DNA of 64,000 nt. Origin: Tethya wilhelma. Its lineage: Eukaryota > Porifera > Demospongiae > Tethyida > Tethyidae. The stretch covers positions 1 through 64,000 of the forward strand of contig CAXIPT010000036.1 of assembly GCA_964030475.1 (NCBI GenBank). Direction: 5' to 3'. This document shows, in pieces, positions 1 to 9,888 of this stretch (position 1 is its first letter; each line of letters begins with the position of its first letter). A program made the position numbers and the translations under genes. Below the pieces are notes generated by a model that was not told the origin of the DNA, searched no databases, and saw only the letters and a list, made by a program, of their open reading frames with translations.

Positions 1-1001
1 AGTGTTACCACCACCACCACCTGTTAATAAAGATCGTCTTTTTGCACCAGTTATTTTATGCAAACATGCATAGGTTAATAATTATTGATCCTTGAACCCA
101 TAATAATCTTGTGTGGCATGCATGATATGGTCTCAGCAAGCAGCATAACAAGAGCATTATGCTCAGTTAGGGCAATTGCTACATGAAGTAGTGAATCAGG
201 GTAGGGATTTTGGATGGCAGCTAGGTATAATATTATTATGTAGTATGTTTTAACATGTCTAGATAGCTGGTAGCACTTTACGTATGAAGAAGTTTTCCCC
301 ATGCAAAACGCTCAAGTCTACTTTAAACTGTTAATTAGTGCCAATTAAGGAGCAATCATAGCTCAATCTGACCTGAGGCATTGGTGAGGCTAAACACCAT
401 TTGCTCTTCTATAATTTTTGACACAGAAATATATGTATTGAGCATTAACCCAGCATGTTTCCCAAGTGTGTTTACAATACCAACTTGTGGGTTTCCTAAT
501 AATACATCTTCATTATGAGGAGTACTATTTGCTGCAATCAAATCTAACTCAGAGTCGAATAAAACCACAATGGTGTAGGTGGTGTAACTTGGCTAGGGGC
601 CTTTACTGATGTTACAGCAGGCAATTCACACTCTAATCCTTCAATTATTACTGTAACAACTTCCTGTTTGGAAGGATTAATTCCTAACTTCTGCCCAATC
701 TGCTTGAATAATAGACCCACACAATAGCTCTGAGTATTGGTTTTTCTGACTGAGATATTGGGAGCAATATCTCTTCGGTTAGCCCCTAGTGGTTCCCCAC
801 TATCTAATACTATCTTCAAACATTTAGGATACGCACAGTCAAATTGATTGAGCTCAAGAACGTTTTGGAGGAGATGGACAATCAGCAGTTCTAATGATTA
901 ATTTAATTTTTTCATATGGAGAAGTTTTCCCCCAAAATGCTCATGTCTATCTTGATTTAAATGAAAGGCACCATATGTATGGTGCACAACCCTCGGCATA
1001 T
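1..1001 (-). repeat. Left arm of ~1 kb inverted duplication
   Basis: Reverse complement of 7702-8695 with only scattered substitutions and short indels. The match reaches base 1, so the arm may continue outside the window. The inner limit is exact: after the shared stretch cggcatat the left copy continues with atacactg while the right copy runs into the hairpin end of the 7.7 kb repeat. The arm includes an 18 bp palindrome near 968-985 and an ORF broken at the same point in both copies. It could be two insertions of one unclassified element or a segmental inverted duplication. Confidence 0.9.
356..819 (-). pseudogene. Unidentified ORF, two overlapping frames (left arm)
   Basis: Two open frames overlap near 544-568. 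The first (544-819) carries the motif VLDSGEPLGANRRD and a Leu/Ile-rich segment. The second (356-568) starts VLFDSELDLIAANS and ends GQIEL. Read across the overlap with a one-base shift they would make one protein of about 150 residues, so this looks like a single ancestral frame with a frameshift. The right arm (7821-8347) has the same overlap, so the shift predates the duplication. Between copies the residues differ at only a few positions (for example N/Y before EDVLLG, G/R before ANRRD). I do not recognise the family. A programmed frameshift is possible but nothing in the sequence demands it. Confidence 0.4.
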
Positions 1002-1381
1002 ATACACTGTAATACACACTGTCTATACAACACAATATTTATACATTAATGAGGCAATGAGGAAGGCTATCGAGGCATGGATGCATGATTGTACATATAA
1101 TATCAGCGATTGGACTAGAAATACTCTGTTGTGTCTAAGCATTTATACCAGAGTCCGTGTTGCTATCTCAGACTTCCATGCCAGTCCGAGCCATCGCTCG
1201 AGCGGCCATCTTATGAAGAAGTTGGAGGACATTAATTTTCATACCCTTTTTGTGGAATTCACACTCCTCTCCCTCAAGAGATATAGCAAAATTGTATGGC
1301 AATAAAGATAAGTATGTGTATTTTCTCTTTCTGTTTCACTATGTATTATGTGAATGCATACTGGATTATTTAGTTATTATG
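1002..1381. other. No gene recognised
   Basis: Spacer between the inner end of the left arm and the 3' end of the first Harbinger transposase. An open frame on the plus strand (961-1305) has no recognisable motif and begins inside the repeat arm, so I do not call it a gene. Confidence 0.5.
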
Positions 1382-2598
1382 TTAGTTACTATTAAAATAT
1401 GCCGTCAAGGCTTCTCTGACTTCTTGACCACTGATATCGGGTGATGTGGTTGGAGCTGGAGTACATGTACTCTCTTCTTCCTGCATCCAATCATCATCAA
1501 AATGTTCTCCACGTATTTCACAGATATTGTGTAAAACACAACAGGCAGTCACAAGTTTGGGCATGTCACCAATATACGTATCATTCCTCTTCTGTAAGCA
1601 ACGCCAGCGTCCTTTGAGGCGACCTTATGTGTGTTCTACAACTACACGAGCCTTGCTCAACCTATAGTTGAATGTTTTCTGAACCTGTGTTAAGCTACCA
1701 TTATCAGGATATGCTTTCATCAACCAAGTGAGCAAAGGATATGCAGGGTCTCCAAGTATGACAAGTGGAATCTCTTTGCCGCCTACACTCTTCTTCCAAT
1801 TTGGAAACAAGGTGCCTTCTTCCCCTTTTCTATAAAGAGTCGAGTTGACGAAAACTCTGGTATCATGGACTCGTCCAGGCCAGCCAACATAGACATCCGT
1901 GAAGTGGCCAAGATGGTTAACCATTCCCTGGAGAATGATTGAGTGCCAGCCTTTACGGTTGTAAGACACTCTCTTGGTGAGACTATCGGGATGTGGGTAC
2001 CATTTACTGCGCCTACACACTGCGGGAAGCCTAATTTCTCTTTAAATCCATATACCACTTCTTTAAAAGAATCTCCGCTAGGAACGCTAATATATCTGGG
2101 TAAGAGGACTTCGACAATGGCACTACAGACATCTTTGGTGATGTTACATACAGAAGACTTTGACACACCAAACAAGTGTCCAATAGTCCTATAATCAGCA
2201 TTTGTAGCTAAAAACCATAGTGTGATGGCAACTCTCGATATGGCTTTCCTCATAACTGTATCCCTTCGTTTGACGAGTTCATTGCACAGGTATACAAATG
2301 TTTCACGAGACAATCTGAAGTTGTCGATCCAGTCATGGTCAGTGAAAGTGTTTGTTACAATGTAGTTCCACCAGTGAGAACTCCTTTGCTTGACCCACAA
2401 TGATCGTGTAGATGATGAACACAAACTAAACACAGCTACGGACATCAGCAAAGCAAAGAGGATTCGTTCTTGGGCTTATTTTTTGTAAAACAGCTTCCTT
2501 CGCTTTAGTGCTCTCCTTCTCCTTGCATTTACTCTACGCTTATGCTGTGTTTCACTCACAATTTGTGACAAACATACAAGCACAAGAGCCCCTTCCAT
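1382..2598 (-). pseudogene. PIF/Harbinger DDE nuclease, copy 1 (inactive)
   Basis: Harbinger-type (DDE_Tnp_4) transposase, which cuts and joins the ends of Harbinger DNA transposons in the nucleus. Reading from 2598 there is a start, a basic region RRVNARRRRALKRRKLFYKK, a TAA stop, then the same frame resumes with a helical DNA-binding-like region and the core. Motifs seen: GFPQCVGAVNGTHIPI, GWPGRVHDTRVF, LGDPAYPL, and near the C-terminus VVEHT with NICEIRGE. The first catalytic Asp of the DGTH motif is Asn here (aat in place of gat), so the enzyme should be dead even without the stop and the frameshift near 1970-2020. Its neighbour at 3535-4735 is a close paralogue in the same orientation and keeps the Asp. 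The 3' end (AYFNSN) runs beyond the truncation seen in copy 2. Confidence 0.88.
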
Positions 2599-3064
2599 AT
2601 CTGACAATTTTCTCAGATTTATAGTTGCTATGGGAGCTAGCTTTGTTAGTACACATGCTCAGTATAAAAATGTGCACACTAACATTATAATAGACTTACC
2701 TCAAGAGAGAACAATCCTTTACAAGCCTCCAGAAACGGCAGCAAAGTTTCTTTCTTCTTAGTTTTCCAATTGAAGCACGGTTTGGTGATGTAATAAACCG
2801 CATTGAAGCCACTAATGCGTTTACATGCCACACGTTAGAATAGCCGGCTTGTGGTTTACGTGTAAACAAAAGGTCAAAGGTGGTGGCCGGGGATTTTTCT
2901 ATTTATACCCCGTACCCCGGAAGTGATCCAAAACGAACGCGGGTGAATAATTGCGTCATTATAAACGCGACCTCCTCGTTTAACTTACCTGAGCAGAGAT
3001 TGTATCGAAGGAGTTTGTACAGAAATTTACGGACATATACCCAACCAAGCACGTCACACCGTAC
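2599..3064. other. Harbinger 5' flank and spacer
   Basis: Bases up to about 2866 match the upstream flank of the second Harbinger copy (about 4736-5003), including a gtttacgtgtaaac palindrome. After that the two copies diverge: copy 1 lacks the terminal segment with the putative terminal inverted repeat seen at 5045-5063. Nothing gene-like is visible from 2867 to 3064. Confidence 0.5.
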
Positions 3065-3347
3065 ATGCATTGCATGATGATGCATGTTAGCCAGTTTATG
3101 TTAATCCATGGAGCCATCTTACCTTTTACACAGCAGGGGCTGGAAAAATACAACGATAAAATGACTAAAGATTATTTTCGATCTTCAAGCCACAAAGGTG
3201 AAGAGTGCTTAACTCAAGTTCTCCAAAAACAAAATAGGATTGAACATTTAAAGAATGCAGGAGCGAAACATACAAAAAAATACGATATTGAAAAAGCTCA
3301 TAACAAAAGCATATGCCGTGAAGCTTGTAGTATTTGTGGGTTTAAAC
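3065..3347 (+). pseudogene. C-terminal fragment of a transposase-like multicopy gene
   Basis: Open frame containing MHVSQFM, FTQQGLEKYNDKMTKDYFRS and NRIEHL, followed by a Cys pair in CREACSICGFK. FTQQGLEK.ND..TK.+FRS resembles, as I recall it, the C-terminal part of a transposase-like family common in sponges and cnidarians. Only this terminal piece is present; no catalytic core is found upstream. It runs straight into the ~95 bp promoter-like repeat at 3343-3439, so the last residues (REAGVYY) probably come from that repeat. Assignment rests on motif memory and is tentative. Confidence 0.45.
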
Positions 3348-3439
3348 GAGAAGCAGGCGTATATTACTAGCGCGATACGCGTACGGGAGAGCGCGAATTC
3401 CACCCCTCACAGGGCGTATAAAAGGTCAAGGGCCCGGCC
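3343..3439 (+). repeat. Promoter-like repeat, copy 1
   Basis: About 95 bp nearly identical to 5428-5527, rich in CpG (acgcgtacgggagagcgcg) and containing TATAAAAGG at 3417-3425. It ends at an N (3440) that joins it to an arm of the palindromic element. Here no gene follows, so it is likely a displaced promoter copy or an assembly join. Confidence 0.7.
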
Positions 3440-3440
3440 N

Positions 3441-3518
3441 ATTCCATCTTGTTTGCGTTCTTTTTACGATTTAGCCATTCCTGTGTCTCATTACATTTCC
3501 AATGTTTTTTGTACTTGT
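3441..3518 (+). repeat. Right arm of palindromic element (truncated at N)
   Basis: Matches the right half of the palindrome seen complete at 6600-6869, ending in acttgt. The missing left arm coincides with the single N at 3440, as expected if the hairpin broke the assembly. Confidence 0.8.
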
Positions 3519-3534
3519 CATTAAAATATGCCGT

Positions 3535-4735
3535 CTAGGCTTCTCTGACTTCTTGACCACTGATATCGGGTGATGTGGTTGGAGCTGGAGTACATGTACT
3601 CTCTTCTTCCTGCATCTCATCATCATTAAAATGTTCTCCACGTATTTCACAGATATTGTGTAAAACACAACAGGCAGTCACAAGTTTGGGCATGTCACCA
3701 ATATACGTATCATTCCTCTTCTGTAAGCAACGCCAGCGTCCTTTGAGGCGACTATATGTGTGTTCTACAACTATACGAGCCTTGCTCAACCTATAATTGA
3801 ATGTTTTCTGAACCTGTGTTAAGCTACCATTATCAGGATATGCTTTCATCAACCAAGTGAGCAGAGGATATGCAGGGTCTCCAAGTATGACAAGTGGAAT
3901 CTCTTTGCCGCCTACACTCTTCTTCCAATTTGGAAACAAGGTGCCTTCCTCCCCTTTTCTATAAAGAGTCGAGTTGACGAAAACTCTGGCATCATGGACT
4001 CGTCCAGGCCAGCCGACGTAGACATCCGTGAAGTGGCCAAGATGGTTAACCATTCCCTGGAGAATGATTGAGTGCCAGCCTTTACAGTTGTAATAATCTG
4101 CTGGACACTCTCTTGGTGAGACTATCGGGATGTGGGTACCATCTACTGCACCTACACACTGCGGGAAGCCTAATTTCTCTTTAAATCCATATACCACTTC
4201 TTTAAGAGAATCTCCGTTAGGAACGCTAATATATCTGGGTAAGAGGACCTCGACAATGGCACTACAGTGGTGATGTTACATACAGAAGACTTTGACACAC
4301 CAAACAAGTGTCCAATAGTCCTATAATCAGCTAGTGTGATGGCAACTCTCACTTCAACCGGTATGGCTTTCCTCATAACTGTATCCCTTCGTTTGATGTA
4401 TGTTCTGAGTTCATTGCACAGGTATACAAATGTTTCACGAGACAATCTGAAGTTGTCGATCCAGTCACAGTCAGTGAAAGTGTTTGTTACAATGTAGTTC
4501 CACCAGTGAGAACTCCTTTGCTTGACCCACAATGATCGTGTAGATGATGAACACAAACTAAACACAGCCATGGACATCAGCAAAGCAAAGCAAAGAGTAT
4601 TCGTTCTTGGGCTTGTTTTTTGTAAAACAGCTTCCTTCGCTTTAGTGCTCTCCTTCTCCTTGCATTTACTCTACGCTTATGCTGTGTTTCACTCACAATT
4701 TGTGACAAACATACAAGCACAAGAGCCCCTTCCAT
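3535..4735 (-). pseudogene. PIF/Harbinger DDE nuclease, copy 2
   Basis: Second Harbinger transposase in the same orientation, very similar to copy 1. The core frame (3535-4197) is intact and shows GAVDGTHIPI with the first Asp, GWPGRVHDARVF, LGDPAYPL, then IVVEHTYSRLKGRW with the catalytic Glu. The N-terminal part (4170-4735) has the same basic region without the TAA of copy 1, but an extra 5 bp (a third tttgc unit near 4580) shifts the frame. A loss around 4265 and an insertion near 4360 relative to copy 1 break it further. The frame ends at a TAG where copy 1 reads on. The catalytic centre is intact but the gene cannot give a full protein as read. Confidence 0.9.
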
Positions 4736-5063
4736 ATCTGACAATTTTCTCAGATTTATAGTTGCTATGTAAGATAGCTTTATTAGTACGCATGCTCAGT
4801 ATAAAAATATGCACACTTACATTATAATAGACTTACCTCAAGAGAGAACAATCCTTTACAAGCCTCCAGAAACGGCAGCAAAGCTTCTTTCTTCTTAGTT
4901 TTCCAATTGAAGCACGGTTTGGTGATGTAACAAACCGCATTGAAGCCACTAATGCGTTTACATGCCACACGTTAGTAGCCGGCTTGTGGTTTACGTGTAA
5001 ACGAGCTGATACGTATCAATGCGTATTAGTTTTAAGCCGTACTAGCGCACGTGTAAACGGGGC
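4736..5063 (-). repeat. Harbinger 5' terminal region with likely terminal repeat
   Basis: Non-coding region upstream of copy 2. Read on the minus strand it begins GCCCCGTTTACACGTGCG, typical of Harbinger ends, next to a TTA/TAA-like triplet at 5064-5067 that could be the 3 bp target duplication. Short palindromes (acgtatcaatgcgta, gtttacgtgtaaac) lie inside. I find no matching right-hand terminus near 3520, where homology with copy 1 stops. Confidence 0.55.
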
Positions 5064-5427
5064 TTTAGTCACTCAAAAAAACTAAGTTCTTTATCTCTAC
5101 CGTGAGAAAACTTTGTTTTTTAATAACAATGTTTTTTACACCAAGAGAATGTTCCAAGTGTTGAAAAAAGTAAAATTTCACAAAAGGGTTTCTATTGTGC
5201 TAAAAAGTGTTTTCAAGGCAAAATAAACGTTTAGTGTACTCAGGTCAGTTAAGGCATGTAACAGTTATTTTGGCAATGCAAAAGTTTAGTTAAGGATATC
5301 TTTGTCATGTTTTATTTCTAAACTTTGTAACTTGGTACAAATATTTACCACTGGAGTGTCTTCACATACACCAACTTTAAGCATCACGTGTGATCAAGGG
5401 GGGTGGGGCTAGTCAAAATAAATGTAC
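5064..5427. other. AT-rich spacer
   Basis: No gene, repeat match or strong motif recognised between the Harbinger end and the promoter repeat. Confidence 0.5.
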
Positions 5428-5527
5428 TTTTAAACGAGAAGCGGGCGTATATTACTAGCGCGATACGCGTACGGGAGAGCGCGAATTTCACCCCTCACAG
5501 GGCGTATAAAAGGTCAAGGGCCCGGCC
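5428..5527 (+). promoter_or_regulatory. TATA-type promoter repeat upstream of the 5.7 kb gene
   Basis: Second copy of the CpG-rich ~95 bp repeat, with TATAAAAGG at 5505-5513. It lies about 195 bp upstream of the first ATG of the multi-exon gene at 5707, which fits a core promoter plus a short 5' leader. The copy at 3343-3439 has the same TATA box but no gene. The promoter role is inferred from motif and position only. Confidence 0.5.
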
Positions 5528-5706
5528 GGAAGTTAATCAAAGCACCTGCAAATGGCGGAAAAATTCAAATCCCCAAGAGACTTCTCTAGTATTTTCTGCT
5601 CGCGAATCACACCAACACACAAAAACCAGCGCACAAAAGCCAATTTAGTGTCAGAACCACGTGGCAAGAGAATTTTTTTCAACCAATGCAGGATTTTGTA
5701 ACCATC

Positions 5707-6554
5707 ATGGCATCTGGAAGTTCAGCCACAGACCCACATTCTGAGATAACAGTAAGAATACTAAATACATATAAAAATAAGTATATAATTCTTCTGTGAC
5801 TTGGATAGGTGAGAGTTGAGAGTAGAGAAGCACCCCCAGAGTCTTTTGTCTTGAGCTTGAGCCGGTTTCTTGATGACAATCAACCCGAGGACCGTACTGT
5901 GACACTGACTCTGCTCTAGAAGAGCCCCACAGCACACCACCTGGTGTTGTCCACAGTAGCTCGCCATCTCCACCACCACCACTAGATGATCCTGTGAGAG
6001 CCAGCACTCCAGACGAACCCGAGTCAATGGAAGCCGACGATGATGAGCCAGAAGGTAAGACACCAGAAGGAAGAGCATACGTACATCACTTAGTTCAATC
6101 TAATACAATCATTAACAGGCAGAGTGTACATCAGTCATCCACGGGGTTATAAACACCAGCCCAACTATTCTGACTTTCGTGGATATAATCACTGTCGACA
6201 TTGACTTTGCGATCCATGTGTCATCTCTCTACCTCCGGATTTCTTCCGAGGATCCTTCAGTGCACACGCAGCCAATGATGAGAAGCAACACAGGCTGTAC
6301 AGGATGTTTTGGAGATTGCTGAAGGATTTAGGCTTGTGGCAAGATGAAGAATATCTTGTGAGGAGGAATGTCCGAGATGACAAGCGAGATATTATGCCTG
6401 ATTGTGTGATAGTAGTAAGTGTAATTGTGTACAATTTCTAACACAATACATTCTGTACCTTTGTGTAACTGTGTAGTCAATTAGGGAAAAATATCCAAGT
6501 CTTGTTGGACATTACAGAGACCTTCAAGGCTCTCATGGAGGCAGACGCACTTGA
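5707..6554 (+). CDS. Multi-exon Cys-rich gene of unknown function, likely multicopy
   Basis: Four exons with GT/AG borders fit: about 5707-5751, 5809-6054, 6119-6414, 6477-6554. Exon 1 gives MASGSSATDPHSEIT. Exon 2 has LSRFLDDNQPEDRTV and, after a frame change, a Pro/Ser/acidic stretch (PSPPPPLDDP, MEADDDEPE). Exon 3 gives RGYKHQPNYSDFRGYNHCRH, a TGA where Cys would fit a Cys cluster, LCDPCVI, then a conserved-looking segment RLYRMFWRLLKDLGLWQDEE ending in RDIMPDCVIV. Exon 4 gives REKYPSLVGHYRDLQGSHGG and a stop. The Cys pattern suggests metal binding. A frameshift in exon 2 and the in-frame TGA suggest a decaying copy. Family not identified. Confidence 0.5.
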
Positions 6555-6599
6555 ATCTGAGGAGTTACCATCACTAGATTAGAGATATTTCAATGTATT

Positions 6600-6869
6600 A
6601 CAAGTAAAAAAAAAACATTGGAAATGTAATGAGACACAGGAATGGCTAAATCGTAAAAAGAACGCAAACAAGATGGAATGGCTGTTGAGAGTGTGTGCAG
6701 AATTCTTCCTGTATGGGCTGCATTTAAATTTCTCCTTATTGAGTCTCTCATTTTGCCCACAGGAAGAATTCCTTACACACTCTCAACAGCCATTCCATCT
6801 TGTTTGCGTTCTTTTTACGATTTAGCCATTCCTGTGTCTCATTACATTTCCAATGTTTTTTTTTCTTGT
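6600..6869. repeat. Palindromic (foldback) element, complete
   Basis: About 270 bp perfect-looking hairpin: the left arm starts acaagtaaaa and runs through gaatggctaaatcgtaaa; the right arm is its reverse complement and ends in cttgt. Arms are over 100 bp with a short central spacer. At least ten full or partial copies are in this window (3441, 9889, 10876, 11153, 11763, 17871, 22265, 26323, 36873, 37275). It carries no ORF of its own. In several copies the same ~830 bp body follows directly. Confidence 0.92.
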
Positions 6870-7701
6870 TTGTTCTCATTTTTCCATATTTCTACAAATT
6901 ACATTTGAGTTGGTGTGTGTAGCTAGCTACTGAGCTAGTAGTCTGGCAAGCCAGACTCACTGAGCCAGCGGCGGGCTGCTGAGCTGGTACTTGAAGTCAC
7001 AACTTGTTCAAGACGGTGTGTAGCCTGCTTGATACTGAAGTGAAACACACATCTCAGTCATTTGGAGGCAGGAGCTGTATCATAAGATTTACTTGTCTTT
7101 CTATATGTTATGATAGTCAAAGTCCTGATTCATCTCTTAAGAAGAGCAACCAGGTATCACAAAATAGTTCCAGGCAACTTCAGTGCATTTAATTCCAAAT
7201 AACGCACACTTTTGTGTGTGGAAAGGGTCGTCAATTCGAATTTTCTAGAAGCTAATGAATTATTCATGAGTGTAGAAATTAATGGCGGCCATATGGAGGA
7301 GGCGCTTTCCGCCTTGTATCTAGCTACTCAATGAGAGGCGCTAAAAACCGATGGCAAAAGCGACTGTACCGGAAGAAACCAAGTTCATTCGTTCAAGAAT
7401 CAGCTTCTAAAAGTGAATAGTCTCTGAGAAAACTCGAGCCAAGATAGAAGAAGAAGAAGAAGAAGAAGAAGAAGAAGAAGATGGAGAAAATTGGAGGTTT
7501 GGCATGTTTGTGTTTGTTACTTTAGCGATGGTTTTAGGCCATGTTTTTGGGCTCATTAGAAAGAGAAAGAGCTAAATAGTAGCTTAAGAAGCCTTTTAGT
7601 GCTAAGCGCTCAGTTTTTGCAGAGTTATTTGCGTGAATATTTGTATTGCACTAATGGGCCGTCCGTGCCATTCCTGTGTACCCAGTACTACCGTACTGGG
7701 A
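6870..7701 (+). mobile_element. ~830 bp repeat body with 3' hairpin, copy A
   Basis: Follows the palindrome directly and recurs at 9951-10753 (+), 11590-11761 (+, partial), 17263-17870 (-), 17935-18737 (+, interrupted), 21536-22264 (-), 26595-27382 (+, deleted) and 29107-29401 (+, partial). Landmarks: an 8+8 palindrome ctggcaagccag or ctggcatgccag, a GAA run of variable length (7446-7482 here), and a terminal hairpin cccagtac-tac-cgtactggg followed by aat. No coding capacity. It behaves like a non-autonomous mobile element; class unknown. Right after it comes the right arm of the inverted duplication. Confidence 0.85.
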
Positions 7702-8695
7702 ATATGCCGAGGGTTGTGCACCATACATATGGTGCCTTTCATTTAAATCAAGATAGACATGAGCATTTTGGGGGAAAACTTCTCCATATGAAAAAATTAA
7801 ATTAATCATTAGAACTGCTGATGGTCCATCTCCTCCAAAACGTTCTTGAGCTCAATCAATTTAACTGTGCGTATCCTAAATGTTTCAAGATGGTATTAGA
7901 TAGTGGGGAACCACTACGGGCTAACCGAAGAGATATTGCTCCCAATATCTCAGTCAGAAAAACCAATACTCAGAGCTATTGTGTGGGTCTATTATTCAAG
8001 CAGATTGGGCAGAAGTTAGGAATTAATCCTTCCAAACAGGAAGTTGTTACAGTAATAATTGAAGGATTAGAGTGTGAATTGCCTGCTGTAACATCAGTAA
8101 AGGCCCCTAGCCAAGTTACACCACCTACACCATTGTGGTTTTATTCGACTCTGAGTTAGATTTGATTGCAGCAAATAGTACTCCTCATTATGAAGATGTA
8201 TTATTAGGAAACCCACAAGTTGGTATTGTAAACACACTTGGGAAACATGCTGGGTTAATGCTCAATACATATATTTCTGTGTCAAAAATTATAGAAGAGC
8301 AAATGGTGTTTAGCCTCACCAATGCCTCAGGTCAGATTGAGCTATGATTGCTCCTTAATTGGCACTAATTAACAGTTTAAAGTAGACTTGAGCGTTTTGC
8401 ATGGGGAAAACTTCTTCATACGTAAAGTGCTACCAGCTATCTAGACATGATAAAACATACTACATAATATACCTAGCTGCCATCCAAAATCCCTACCCTG
8501 ATTCACTACTTCATGTAGCAATTGCCCTAACTGAGCATAATGCTCTTGTTATGCTGCTTGCTGAGACCATATCATGCATGCCACACAAGATTATTATGGG
8601 TTCAAGGATCAATAATTATTAACCTATGCATGTTTGCATAAAATAACTGGTGCAAAAAGACGATCTTTATTAACAGGTGGTGGTGGTGGTAACAC
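7702..8695 (+). repeat. Right arm of ~1 kb inverted duplication
   Basis: Inverse copy of 1-1001. It starts exactly at the hairpin end of the upstream repeat. The two arms could pair over ~1 kb with a 6.7 kb loop. Confidence 0.9.
7821..8347 (+). pseudogene. Unidentified ORF, two overlapping frames (right arm)
   Basis: Same pair of frames as at 356-819, here on the plus strand: 7821-8159 (LLQNVLELNQF..., VLDSGEPLRANRRD) and 8135-8347 (VLFDSELDLIAANS). The overlap has the same one-base frame offset as the left arm. A further short frame at 8401-8622 is also shared by both arms but has no recognisable feature. Confidence 0.4.
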
Positions 8696-9165
8696 AATAT
8701 CAGCTACTGGCTCAGAGCAAACATCTTGCCATACATTCGGTTGACAGTACTAAAATCATGCATGTATAACATGAAAAATTAGGTAATTAGACCACAAATA
8801 ATCCAGTTTCACCTATAATTCCAAAGTATATAGCATATCCCTTTAGTTTCGATAACTGTGACAGGTGTACATGTGCATCACATGGAATTTGGATATATCG
8901 ATCAACTGCAACATTAAAGTATACTATTAGAATAGAGTTTGAAATCAAAGTATTTCAGATGGACATCATCATGCGAGAGCCAAATGGAGAGCCTAATAAG
9001 GGAGGAGGGAACCATGTCTTATCCAGCAGAAATTAAAGACCTGATAGACTAGTAAGGGTGTGGAACTAGAAGACCTTCACCTTCCAAGAGAGAAAGCAAA
9101 GTAGCAAAAAGTGCCGACATTCAAAGCCAGTGATGGATAGGTGTACAAATTCTTCTACAAGAATA
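8696..9165. other. No clear gene
   Basis: No intact frame. The segment 8960-9165 may hold decayed upstream sequence of the pogo-like transposase that follows, but stop codons are frequent and I see no firm motif. Confidence 0.4.
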
Positions 9166-9169
9166 ACTG

Positions 9170-9870
9170 GTCTGAAACATCACTGTCACAGAGATTTTCT
9201 GTTGAAATGGAGCAAAATATGAAGTCGTACCTACTCGAGGTACAAACAAGAGAGTGAAGCCCCAGTGTTTGATGGCAAACATACGAAACACCTGTATACT
9301 CTCATCTTGTGCCAGGCAAAATAATTATTAGAGTTAGTATTAAATCCAGTATAATTTGTAGCACAGGAGCAGAGAAGTGACACATTACTGTTGTTTTAAC
9401 TGTGACTGCTGATGGCTCCCCCTATTGTCTTTTTTAGAGGAAATCATGCACTGAAGCTAACTCTTCCAAATGGAGTCATACATGAAGACGGAATGGAAAT
9501 GTACCTGGAGCATATTCGGCAACCATTATATTATCTGGAGAAGAAGGCAAGTGAGCTGGGCAAAAAAGCTCACCTTATGATGGACAGCTTCAAAGCACAC
9601 ATTTAAGAGCAGATGAAACAGTATGGCACTTGTTCATTCCAGAAAGCTGCACATCATAAATAAATATGCTGGAGCGACACCGAAGATAGCCGCCTACAGC
9701 AAGTACATAGCAGTAAATGAATTTTTTCCAACCCACTAGTATTATCTCAGCCATAATCCACAATGATGTTAGACTGAATTTAAATTGGCAGAGGAGGATC
9801 AGAGTGTGTATGAGTTTGATCCTTTTGCTGACATTGAACTTAAATTCAAACCTCACATTTTAAAAAATGG
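9170..9870 (+). pseudogene. Pogo/Tigger-like DDE transposase remnant
   Basis: The open part (9412-9606) reads MAPPIVFFRG...ALKLTLPNGVIHEDGMEMYLEHI...LMMDSFKAHI. The order 'P.+.F+G...LPxGV..H..GWM/DGM....+...+...L+.DSF.aH' is that of the pogo/jerky DDE_1 catalytic domain, and DSFKAHI carries the second catalytic Asp. Downstream, in another frame, AGATPKI (about 9670-9700) matches the Tpk.QPlD region, and EFDPFADIE (9785-9860) looks like an acidic C-terminus. Upstream (9170-9400) only fragments remain. Several stops and frameshifts: a dead relic. Confidence 0.68.
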
Positions 9871-9888
9871 ACTAATTCCCCCCCCATC

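Noticed and set aside
7680..7705. Helitron 3' end
   Set aside because: There is a terminal hairpin, but no CTRR end, no 5' TC start and no A/T insertion context; copies end in ggaat.
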